Of a stretch of 64,000 nt of DNA, positions 55,130-64,000 are shown piece by piece. The notes under the pieces are model-generated. The model had not been told where the DNA came from. It worked only from the letters and a program-made list of their open reading frames with translations, and made no database searches. Made by a program: the position numbers and the translations under genes. The stretch is from assembly GCA_016647705.1 (NCBI GenBank), contig CM028335.1, positions 2,108,001-2,172,000 on the forward strand, read 5' to 3'. The stretch is from Eucommia ulmoides (taxonomy: Eukaryota > Streptophyta > Magnoliopsida > Garryales > Eucommiaceae). The stretch's first letter is position 1, and every line of letters begins with the position of its first letter.

Positions 55130-56370
55130 TTAAGATTTAATTTTTGAATTGTTTTTCAAGAGAATCAACTCTAATTGACAAAAAAAATGACACATTTTCT
55201 TGCCAATTGGACTAACACTTATTGGATAAATGTAACATTGTACAAAATAATAAGAAAAATAACACAAGTTTCATTAAGAATCTTGTCCCTAATAAAATAC
55301 ATTTTAAAAAAAAATAAAAAGTAGTATTAATATGTGCAAAAATAATAAGTGTAACATTGTACTTTTTTGGGGTTTTTTTTTTTTTTTTTTTACAATAAGT
55401 TGTGTTCGGGTCAATTTATGCGCACTTCGACTAATCACATCTCGGGACAATCTTAAAGGTACACTCTCTCATATCAGCCTCGTGTGTTCAAGATTAATTC
55501 AAGATTTAATTTAAAAATTGCTCTCCAGGAAAATCGCCCACTAATTGACAAAAAAATGAACACTTCTCCGCAGGACCAAACCAAGACCACTTGAGTTAGT
55601 GTGCATTGCACATAATAATAAGAACAATAACACAAGTTCCATTAAGAATCATGTCCCTAATAAAATACATTTAAAAAAAATAACAAGCACTATTAATATA
55701 TGCAAAAATAATCAGTGTAGCATTGTACTTTCTGGGGGTGATTTATAATAAGTTATATTCGGGTCAATTTATGTGCATATCGACTAATCACGTCTCGGGA
55801 CAATCTTAAGGGTGCACTCTCTCACATCAGCCTCATATATTCAGAATTAATTCAAGATTTAATTTCTGAACTATTCTCCAAGAGAAAATCGCACACTGAT
55901 TGACAAAAAAATGAACACTTCTCCTGACAAAACCAAGAACACTTGAGTTAGTGTGCATTGCACATAACAATAAGAACAATAGCACAAGTTCCATTAAGAA
56001 TCATGTCCCTAATAAAATACATTTAAAAAAATAAAATAACAAGTAGTATTAATATATGCAAAACTAATAAGTGTAACATTGTATTTTTTTGGGTGATTTA
56101 TAATAAGTTGTATTCGAGTCAATTTATACGTACATCAACTAATTACATCTCGAGATAATCTTAAGGGCTCACTCTCTTACATTAAGCTGGTGTATTCACG
56201 ATTAAATTCAGATTTAATTTCTGAACTGCTCTGCAGAAGAATCAAACACAAAGAAATGAACACTTTTCCTTCAAAGCAAACCAAGACTTCTTGAGTTAGT
56301 GTGCATTGCACATAATAATAAGAACAATAACACAAGTTCCATTGACAAACTTGTCCATAATATGTGCAAA
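55130..56370. repeat. Tandem array of family R, about 350-bp unit, 3.5 copies
   Basis: ATAATAAGAAxAATAxCACAAGTTxCATTAAGAA occurs at about 55245, 55612 and 55962 and in variant form at 56312; periods are about 367, 350 and 350 bases. Each unit has TCGGGTCAATTTATGxGCA, then GACTAATCAC, CTCGGGACAATCTTAA, CACATCAGCCT and AATTGACAAAAAAATGAACAC. Single relatives occur at 34525, 40535 and 43640. No coding frame. Confidence 0.85.
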
Positions 56371-56572
56371 AGGCATCTAGTCTAATGTGGTGGCCTGAAA
56401 ATCATAGGGCAGTTGAATTTTGGAACGTCATGTAATAATAATATTGGACTCCCTAACCTAATTTTTCTTCAATTGGATTATTATTAGTTCTAAATTTTAT
56501 AACAACTTTGATTGTGACACCCATTATTTATTTAACTAACTAATGATGTGGGGATCCTTAAAATTATTGTCC
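56303..56572. repeat. Left copy of a ~270-bp dispersed duplication (partner 63156-63437)
   Basis: Runs from GCATTGCACATAATAATAAG to GGGGATCCTTAAAATTAT and is nearly identical to 63156-63437. The shared part includes GGTGGCCTGAAAATCATAGG and GGAACGTCATGTAATAATAA. Differences are a handful of bases and two small insertions in the right copy: extra TAA units and a doubled GATGTGGG. Confidence 0.9.
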
Positions 56573-57520
56573 AAATGGGATTGATGTGTTTGTATCTCAT
56601 TATCCTAGGGATAAAAATATTGAGTTTGATGTGTGATTTAATATAAAAAAAATAAAAAATTTGTGGGTGGTCTTGATAGCAAAGTCTAGGATATTAAAAA
56701 AGTAAAAAAAGGATTGTGATGTTAATTTTTTTGTCTGTTTATTTTTTTTGTAATAATCATATCGACGATGTTTAGAATTTTTGGACTTCAGTAGATGGAG
56801 AGGGAAGATCACGTGTATGCCTGCTCGTTGTTTTTGTAATTTGTAGAAATTTTTACATGGGTGATGTAGACACCACATTTTGTTTCGCTCAGTCAGTGTC
56901 GACTCAAGTATAAATTCAAATAAACTTTAAACTCATGTTTAAAGGGAATTGATATTTACCTAAGATCACACTTTACAATATGCAAAAACAACAAAAAACA
57001 TGACAAAAACGCAAAAATGTTGAATTTGACAAAATACGACTAAGTAAAAATTTCGGGAACTTGTTTTCATCGTCTTCCCGATTCTCCACTTCTTCCGCTA
57101 TTCAAAATCTAGGGTGCGTTAGGTGGGTTTTTACCCAGTGAAAAATCTTGAGTATAAGATTAAGTAGATGTTTTGGGAGAGTGATACAAAATTTCAGTAG
57201 ATGGAGAGAGAAGATCACGTGTACACCTATTCATTGTTTTTGTAATTTGTAGAATTTTTTACATGGGTAAGTTTTTACCTAGTGAAAAATCTCGAGTGTG
57301 AGAGTAAGTGGATGTTTGAGAGAATGATACAGAATACTTGGTGAAATTAGAAAAGATATTTGCATGACATGAAAAGTTAGACTATCAGAGAATGTCGTAG
57401 CCAACGAGGACTTCTCGTGCGGAATTCGTTTGGGTGCTATTGTTAAGGGATCTCTCATAAGTGCCATATGGCGAGTCTAACCTACGTGAAAAGAGAAGAT
57501 TTGTGTGACCTTATCGAGGT
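56573..57520. repeat. Intergenic stretch with short duplicated segments
   Basis: AGTAGATGGAGAGxGAAGATCACGTGTA occurs at about 56790 and 57198, each followed by TGTTTTTGTAATTTGTAGAA and TTTTTACATGGGT. TTTTTACC(C/T)AGTGAAAAATCT(T/C)GAGT is tandemly repeated at 57130 and 57268. No gene. Confidence 0.65.
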
Positions 57521-57525
57521 TGGAT

Positions 57526-57989
57526 TGTTGATTATTTCTCATAATCACAATAAAACGGAATTAATTAATAATTGTAAATATACATGGATTATAGGACATA
57601 ATAATGAAGAACGGTAATCGAAAACGTACTTGTCTCAGCCATCGCAGGAGATTAAATCTGTCACAATGGATTACTAACTAAGTCTTCCTCCCTATGATCT
57701 AGATTTCGTGGTGGCGGCTCTCAATGGGAAGAAACCCTATATTCTAGATTAGAGAGGTGACCTAATTATATATATTAGGGTTTCACGTTGGGCCCTCCCA
57801 TAACGGGTTTCAACGAAATCCTAAACCTACACTTACCACTAAACTGGACTTCTACATAAAAAATGCCACAACCCAAATTAAAATATGATCACTGTTTATT
57901 TGAGCTGCTTAAATAATAAACTATCCATTAACCCATTTTTGTAAAACAATTAATTCAATTAATGTTAGCCCATAAAAAATATTCCAACA
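57526..57989 (-). repeat. LTR of the 4.1-kb element (3' LTR in its own orientation)
   Basis: 464 bp, preceded on the minus strand by the polypurine tract at 58000-57990. Aligns end to end with 61139-61602; both contain ATGGGAAGAAACCCTATATTC and GGGTTTCACGTTGGGC. Confidence 0.9.
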
Positions 57990-58484
57990 TTCTCCCACTT
58001 GGACTATATTAATTAAATAAATTTAATTTTGAAAATAAGACTTTCTGGTTAATAACAGAAAAAAATTATTTTTGATGTGACCACACCTTTTGTTTAAAAA
58101 AATGATAGTCTATAAGTAGCATTTTGATAAACTTATCCGGTCCAGTATGATCTTAATATTGGATTATGATAATCTATATGTTAATCTCAACAAATATAAG
58201 ACTTTCATATTCACAAATACTTATAATCATATCGACATGGATCGTCAGCCTAGTAGTGTAGTAAGAAACCAATACCAACATGTGATCATTATCAATATGT
58301 ATTGTTCTTATCGGTCCTCATTATAATTTCTCAACAAAATAAAATTGTAATTGCAGTTTCTCAACAATATGAAATTGCTTGACTTTAACAAATCATTTGT
58401 CACTAACAATACATCACGAGATCTCAAAATAGTGATTAGTGACAGAAAAAAGTATACAACTGTAATTCTTAAGACACAATATCT

Positions 58485-58870
58485 TAAGATACCATATTGT
58501 ATAATCAATTCAAATAATATGATATGCGACAATATAATACGCAATAATGATGATCATCAAATGGATTTCAATTTTGTAAAACACATAACAATAGTGGTCA
58601 CAACGTAATCATCGAAATAAAAGGAAATATAAAAGCTCTCACCAAACCAGAGAATCAAAAGATTCAATGACACCCATATTCACAGCATGTTCCTTGAACT
58701 CTATGGGTCTTAAACCTTGGTTTAATATAATCGATTCAAATAATATAATGCGCAATAATATAATGTGCAATAATTATGATCATCAAATAAAATTCAATTT
58801 TGCAAAACCTATAACAATAGTAGTCACAACGTATCATAGAATCAAAGAAAAGTATAAGAAAACTCCCACT
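58485..58870. repeat. Two-copy internal repeat in the LTR element
   Basis: ATAATC(A/G)ATTCAAATAATAT at 58500 and 58727, followed by GATCATCAAAT, then ACATAACAATAGTGGTCACAAC versus CTATAACAATAGTAGTCACAAC, and CGGAGAATCAAAA-type ends. Period about 227 bp. Confidence 0.75.
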
Positions 58871-58904
58871 AAATCGGAGAATCAAAATGCTCAGATAGTT
58901 ATAA

Positions 58905-59330
58905 GCGACACAATATAAGAATCAATTGCATCATTATAAATTCTCATTTGGGCATAGTTTACAATAAATAATTATTCTTTAAGCATGAAAATCAATAAAA
59001 TAATGAAAACTTTATAACAATAGTGATCAATGCTTACACGACACAATCATAAAAATAAAGAAGATTACAAAGATTCATATTAAATCAAGGAATCAATTTA
59101 GAATTTTATTGTGGCGTTATTGTTGTTTACAGCAAAAAGAAATTGTTTTTACAAAAAATTGCAACTAGACCAATTATGTGCAATGGGGCAAAATGCTCTA
59201 TTAAGTATAGGCAATATAATATAAGAATCAATTATGTTATTATAAATTCCCCTTTGGATATAGTCCACAATAAACAATTATTCTTTAATCATGAGAATTA
59301 ACAAAATAATTTTTTTTTACAGATTTAAAA
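58905..59330. repeat. Two-copy internal repeat in the LTR element
   Basis: TATAAGAATCAATT(G/A)...TTATAAATTC at about 58913 and 59218, followed by ACAATAAA(T/C)AATTATTCTTTAA. Period about 305 bp. Confidence 0.7.
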
Positions 59331-59459
59331 ATTCATCCCCTTTGGGTAAATTGACCTTCAAATCCATATATTTCCTTCAAAACATAATGAAACAAATAAC
59401 TTTTCAAAATTCATTCCCTTTGGGTAAACAAATTTATTAGATTATTTATCTCATATAAT

Positions 59460-59850
59460 ATCCTTATGCAATTAAATTAATTTGCATAATAACCCCTTTT
59501 GGGCAGGTAAATCTACAAATTAATCTAAAAAAATTTCATCAACAAAATAGGAACGTGAAAACTTGCAAATTATGTTGGTTAAATCACTTTGGCAAAATAA
59601 CCTCAATAATTCACAAGCAACCGTTCCAAATTGAGAAAATTAAACTTTATTACCCAATAATTAAATTAATTTGCACAATAACCCCCTTTGGGCTGGTGAA
59701 TGTACAAATTAATCTAAACTTTTTCCATTAACAAAATAGGAACTAGAAAACTTGCAAAATTAATTTTGGTTAAATTACTTTGATAAATTAACCTTAACCA
59801 ATTCACAAGCATCTGTTTCAAATTGAAAAAATTAATCTATATTGCCCAAT
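59460..59850. repeat. Two-copy tandem repeat in the LTR element, about 190 bp
   Basis: AATTAAATTAATTTGCA(T/C)AATAACCCC at 59470 and 59660. AACAAAATAGGAAC, GAAAACTTGCAAA and CAATTCACAAGCA follow in both. Together with the preceding repeats, this shows the non-coding interior grew by local duplication. Confidence 0.8.
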
Positions 59851-61123
59851 TATAACAGTCCATATTAGCGACATATATACATATGATCAAAATTAGATGA
59901 AGTACGTCACAAAATGTACTTTCAATGATCAACGACTAATTATAGTTGTAAGAATTTGAACAATAATTTTATTATATTTTTAAACTAATTATCAAACTAG
60001 TTTTATACGATTTAAAACTAATCGGGAGAGTACGCATCAATAAATTATAATTTAGGGAGAGTGAATACTGCAATTCTATTCCAAATTATCCAATATAATT
60101 TTTGTAAAATTTTCAACAAAAAATAATACCTAAAATAATTTTAAGCTAATTAAATCGTATAATAAGTAATAATTAACTAAAAAATATTTTTCATTCTCAA
60201 AAAATAAAATAAATTTTACAGAAAATTAGAGGACGAAAAAACAAGTGCACAAAAAAAAAGGGGACCCAAAACAGGTCCCGGATGAGTCTCCACTAGCCCC
60301 ACGTGCGTGGGGATCACCGCCCCTGGCTGGAGGTCATCTTCAACCTCCAGCTGGGTCTGCAATCAGGTCATACGACCCGATTTTGACCCGGTTTGCTTAA
60401 TCCCCAAAAAAAGTATTTTTTCTTTAATTTTTTTCATGGGTTTATGTATATTTATGTTTTACTAACATTCCCATAACAATCAATTGAAGGAAAACGTATA
60501 CAATCATCCCCAAACATGAAGAATAATTCGCGGTTTTAGTTTTTTCTCACTCATCCATGGCCAAAAAACTAAAACTCGATTCAAATCCTTATTTATACCG
60601 AATGTTGTATGGGGTTGTGTCTAATACTAATTTAAAATCTCTCTATAATGTTTAATTGAATCAAAACATCATCAATCTTGCTCGATTTTAAAAACAAATA
60701 TAAGTTTCACTAGAGTTTTGAAGCCGAAACGTAAACCACGAAATACTTTCTAATTACACAACCAAATAATATGTATAATATATCAAATTAAAGCTTGAAT
60801 CAAGGAGAGTAAAAGCCCTAAGTTTTTAGTCTTAATAGAAGAAAAAATATACATAAAATCACGGTCCCAAGTTTCGGTTTCGGTAGTGTTCTAGGGTTCG
60901 TAACCGAAACTTGAAACACAAAATTCTATCTAATTATACAACCAAATTGAATGAATCTTACATCAAATTAAATCTGAAAACAAGAGGAACAAAAGCACTA
61001 GTGTTTCATATCTAATTGAAACGAAAAATCGCATCAAATCGTGATCGCAATCTTCGGTTTCGTGAATGAACAGAAATAAAAAAAATTCGAAAAACTAATT
61101 GTAGATCCTAAATCATGTATGTA

Positions 61124-61136
61124 GGCTCCAATACCA
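61124..61136 (-). other. Primer-binding site of the LTR element
   Basis: Minus-strand TGGTATTGGAGCC, two bases inside the LTR, complementary to initiator-methionine tRNA except at one or two bases. It fixes the element's orientation. Confidence 0.8.
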
Positions 61137-61138
61137 CA

Positions 61139-61602
61139 TGTTGATTATTTCTCATAATCACAATAAAACGAATTTAATTAATAATCGTAAACATACATGG
61201 ATTATAGGACACAACAATGAAGAACGGTAATCGAAAGTGTACATGTCTCAGCCATCGCAGGAAATTGAATCTGTCACAACGGATTACTAACTAGGTATTC
61301 ATCCCTATAATCTAAATTTCGTGGCGGCGGATCTCAATGGGAAGAAACCCTATATTCTAGATTAGGGAGGGGACCTAGTTATATATACTAGGGTTTCACG
61401 TTGGGCTCTCTCAAAACGGGCTTCAACAAAATCCTAAATTTATACTTGCCACTTAACTAGACTTCTAAATAAAAGATGTCACAACTCAAATTAAAATATG
61501 ATAACTGTTTATTTGGGCTGTTTAAATAATAGACTATACATTAGCCCGTTTTTGTAAAATAATTAATTCAATTAATGTTAACCCATAAAAAATATTCCAA
61601 CA
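61139..61602 (-). repeat. LTR of the 4.1-kb element (5' LTR in its own orientation)
   Basis: 464 bp, the same length as its partner at 57526-57989, and followed on the minus strand by the primer-binding site. Confidence 0.9.
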
Positions 61603-61609
61603 TAGACGT

Positions 61610-62145
61610 CCTCGAGACCTAGCCGATCGGAATGCCCTTGGCGTTTAGAGGCTGGCATATTGCCATATCATCAGCTAGCTACCATGTGGGCCACACAGAG
61701 GACACGTGTGCCACCAACTCAGATCAATCTCAATTTAATTTAATCTAATTTAATTTAGTTGTGAGGATATCATTGTACGTGAGTGTGTTTAAAAGCACAT
61801 TTAATATTTAATGAAAAAAAATAATTTTGGGTAATTTTAATTATTAGAATCGTGTGGGCTACTAATTAAACTTTATGGGTTTTTTTTTTTTTTTTAATAA
61901 AACTTTAATTTTTTCATATATAATTCGGTGTGAAAATATCTCTCAAATCCTCTAATAGATTTCAACCGTTCTATTAATAAATAAATAATATATAGAGCTC
62001 AGATTGTTCTGATCTTTATATTATATAAAACAAGATGGATAAAAGAGTTACAGACGTTTTTCAACCGACTAATTTCATTGGAGACAAAAAACAATTCAGA
62101 TCAAAACAAATTTTTATATAATAAAACATGATGGATTTAAGAGCT
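61610..62145. other. Intergenic stretch
   Basis: Starts with ~120 bases of mixed composition (61610-61735) and then becomes AT-rich. CAATTTAATTTAATCTAATTTAATTTAG (61732 onward, in split form) is a short internal repeat. No gene. Confidence 0.45.
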
Positions 62146-62151
62146 CTAACG

Positions 62152-62760
62152 TATGTTTGGTTGGAGTGATGGAAAAGAAAAAGAGAAATGAAATAATTTT
62201 TTTTTTTTTTATCCTTTGTGGAAGAAAAATCATTTTTCTTCAGGTTGTTTGGTTGGAGGGATAAAAAAATATAATATTTTATATGTAGTAAAGAAAGAAA
62301 AATAAAATATATATATATATATATATATACACTTATTTAATTTACTATTTTACCCTTATATATTACAAAATAAAATAAGAATTTCATCAATAAAAAAATG
62401 AACAATTTTTTAACTAATAAAAAATAATTAATTAAAATAGGATTATAAGTATAGCAATCAACATTGAAGTTGAATACAATGTACGTAAATTACTAACAGA
62501 TGAAATCAAAACAAAAAAAATTAAAAAATCACGGTGAAATCAAAACAAAAAAAATTAAAAAATCACGGTGAAGTGAATGGGTAGATGGGATACAACCGTG
62601 AAATTAAAAAAAAAAAAAAAAAATCCAAAAAGTCATGGTGAAGTTGTGAAGTGAATGGGTAGATAAATAATAAGGGGTATAATGGTAATTTTATTACTAT
62701 TTCCAACATATCCATCCATTTTCATCCCATTTTGGAGAGGAAAAAATTAAAAACATTGTT
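62152..62760. mobile_element. AT-rich foldback/MITE-like element with inner tandem repeat
   Basis: The left part reads GTTTGGTTGGAGTGATGG (62154) and again GGTTGTTTGGTTGGAGGG (62242). The right part reads CATCCATTTTCATCCCATTTTGG (62709), the inverted counterpart seen in relatives at 25415 and 46206. Inside, ATCAAAACAAAAAAAATTAA plus AAAATCACGGTGAA is repeated twice (62506-62566) and in weaker form at 62600-62645. Borders approximate. Confidence 0.5.
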
Positions 62761-63155
62761 AATAATTTTAGTCGGAAAATGAGTTGTGCTCAGCATGTGG
62801 CCTTTTAATGAAGATATTTTTGTCATTTCATCGCTTCAATAGACCTAATATGTTTTATCCTGACTTTTTTCTAACTAACGATTCGTCTGTAAAATGAAAG
62901 AAAATAGCCATATTGTTTTTAAGGAAAGTCCGAGCATAACCCATTTTACATGAATTAAAACAAATCTAGATCTTAAGGTATCAAATGTGCAATTTGACAA
63001 ATTTCAGAGTCGACGTAAACACCATCCCATACTTAAGGGAGCAAAAATATGTTTTTCAGTTTCATGTTTATAGATTATATTTATGACATTTATGTGAATT
63101 GTGATAAGTCCGACATTGAAGGATTTATTTTGACCCTATCTTTAGAAACATTAGG

Positions 63156-63437
63156 GGCGCATTGCACATAATAATAATAATAAGAACAATAACACAAGTT
63201 CCATTGACAAACTTGTCCATAATATGTGCAAAAGGCATCTAGTCTAATGTGGTGGCCTGAAAATCATAGGGCAGTTGAATTTTGGAACGTCATGTAATAA
63301 TAATATTGGACTCCCTAACCTAATTTTTATTCAATTGGATTATTATTAGTTCTAAATTTTATAACAACTTTGATTGTGACACCCATTATATATTTAACTA
63401 ATTAATGATGTGGGGATGTGGGGATCCTTAAAATTAT
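63156..63437. repeat. Right copy of the ~270-bp dispersed duplication
   Basis: Near-identical to 56303-56572 (see there). The flanks outside the shared part are unrelated on both sides, and no TIR or LTR marks the ends. Confidence 0.9.
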
Positions 63438-63554
63438 GGGACAATCGGTGGAAGATCTTCTATTTAAGTTCTAATTGGTCAAAAGTCTTACATGCGATAA
63501 TTTTTTTTGATTTACTCTCATCTGTTTTAAAAGGCGGAAACCTTATTCACGTGA

Positions 63555-63935
63555 TAGTCATACGCTAGTTACATGTAATTACTTTATGTGTAATATTACT
63601 ATATTAGTTACATGTAACTAATTTATTTTAATTTATTTTTTATTTTTTTTTCAGTTATATATTTCAATAATATATAATTTTTTAGTTACATATGTAACTA
63701 AAAAAATTGATATTTTTCAGTTACATGTTTCAATAATATGTAACTTTTTAGTTACATGTCTCTGATATGTAACTAAAAAGTTTGATATTTTTTCAGTAAC
63801 GTCACAAAATATTATACATATATATGTAATTGTAACATGTAACTAATATTATATAAGTACATATAATTAGAATTGCCCAAATATGTGTGAAAAGTAACAA
63901 TTATGAAATTGTAACTAATATTAGTTACATGTAAC
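63555..63935. repeat. Palindrome-rich AGTTACATGTAACT tract
   Basis: At least eight half- or full-site copies of AGTTACATGTAACT. Perfect dyads include ATTAGTTACATGTAACTAAT (20 bp, 63603-63622) and a 28-bp dyad centred on AGTTACATATGTAACT at about 63679-63706 with T6/A6 arms. Others near 63720-63780 form a ~60-bp quasi-repeat. No coding frame. The tract ends before the right edge; 63936-64000 shows nothing. Confidence 0.75.
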
Positions 63936-64000
63936 AGAATTCATTATAAAAATCGAATGTACTCACTAAAAGACTCCCTACAATATTCCTGCAATTCCTA

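Larger units (their letters stand above)
57526..61602 (-). mobile_element. Non-autonomous copia-like LTR retrotransposon, 4.1 kb
   Basis: Two 464-bp LTRs, 57526-57989 and 61139-61602, have TGTTG...CAACA ends. On the minus strand the element runs from the right LTR. The primer-binding site TGGTATTGGAGCC (61136-61124), the methionine-tRNA type used by plant copia elements (usual TGGTATCAGAGC), follows after TG. A polypurine tract AAGTGGGAGAA (58000-57990) lies just before the other LTR. The LTRs differ at about 10% of positions by eye. The 3.1-kb interior has no frame above ~85 codons and no gag or pol motifs. Flanking pentamers TGGAT and TAGAC do not match, so the TSD is decayed or was lost by recombination. 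Confidence 0.9.

Noticed and set aside
57521..61607. A target-site duplication for the 4.1-kb LTR element
   Set aside because: The flanking pentamers TGGAT and TAGAC agree at only three positions, so I do not claim one.

Overview
The window is nuclear DNA of a flowering plant. The evidence is intron-poor plant genes with GC-rich coding sequence in very AT-rich surroundings, plant-type LTR retrotransposons, tRNA-derived SINEs including an Au-like element, foldback MITEs, and two decayed pieces of chloroplast DNA. A core eudicot is most likely; I cannot name the species. Gene density is low: three convincing protein genes and one doubtful ORF in 64 kb. Most of the rest is transposon-derived or locally duplicated.

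Region by region. 0-9.4 kb is a retrotransposon graveyard. Solo LTR A (484-2903) has a perfect 5-bp target-site duplication (TSD). Solo LTR C (5436-8564) lies inside solo LTR B (4591-8727), and each has its own perfect 5-bp TSD. LTR B in turn interrupts an older LTR-like element that carries a 79-bp minisatellite of hairpins (about 3745-4560). 9.4-12 kb holds small tandem repeats, a foldback MITE, a second copy of the window's first 383 bp, and then a plastid insert with the 5' exon of trnI-GAU (12016-12230). 12.8-20.7 kb is the FAD2 locus: G-box/TATA promoter, a 5'UTR exon that has been tandemly duplicated, a ~6.3 kb leader intron loaded with SINEs, and an intact 384-aa oleate desaturase in a single coding exon. 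21.5-26.1 kb is a tandem duplication of a 2.3-kb non-coding unit whose two copies date later transposon insertions. 26-33 kb is AT-rich, without genes. A 1.1-kb deletion derivative of a Ty1/copia element (33036-34147) is complete with LTRs and TSD.

34.9-37.8 kb holds a small unrecognised ORF, a field of GTTAAC palindromes, an intact VQ-motif gene (37091-37579) and a 109-bp plastid atpH fragment just behind it. 38-50.5 kb is intergenic, with foldback MITEs, SINEs and one solo LTR in minus orientation. An intact, intronless L-type lectin receptor kinase of class VIII lies at 50798-52975. Its 3' flank has been imperfectly repeated. 54.7-64 kb contains an Au-like SINE with a 20-bp TSD, a ~350-bp tandem array, a 4.1-kb non-autonomous copia-like LTR element on the minus strand (57526-61602), a 270-bp segment repeated 6.9 kb away, and a palindrome-rich AT tract at the right edge.

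The three genes do not form a pathway: FAD2 desaturates membrane and seed-oil lipids in the ER, the VQ protein is a probable WRKY cofactor, and the lectin kinase is a cell-surface receptor. Their closeness looks incidental, as is normal for plant nuclear DNA. Base-level statements were made by reading the sequence by eye; identities given as percentages are estimates.
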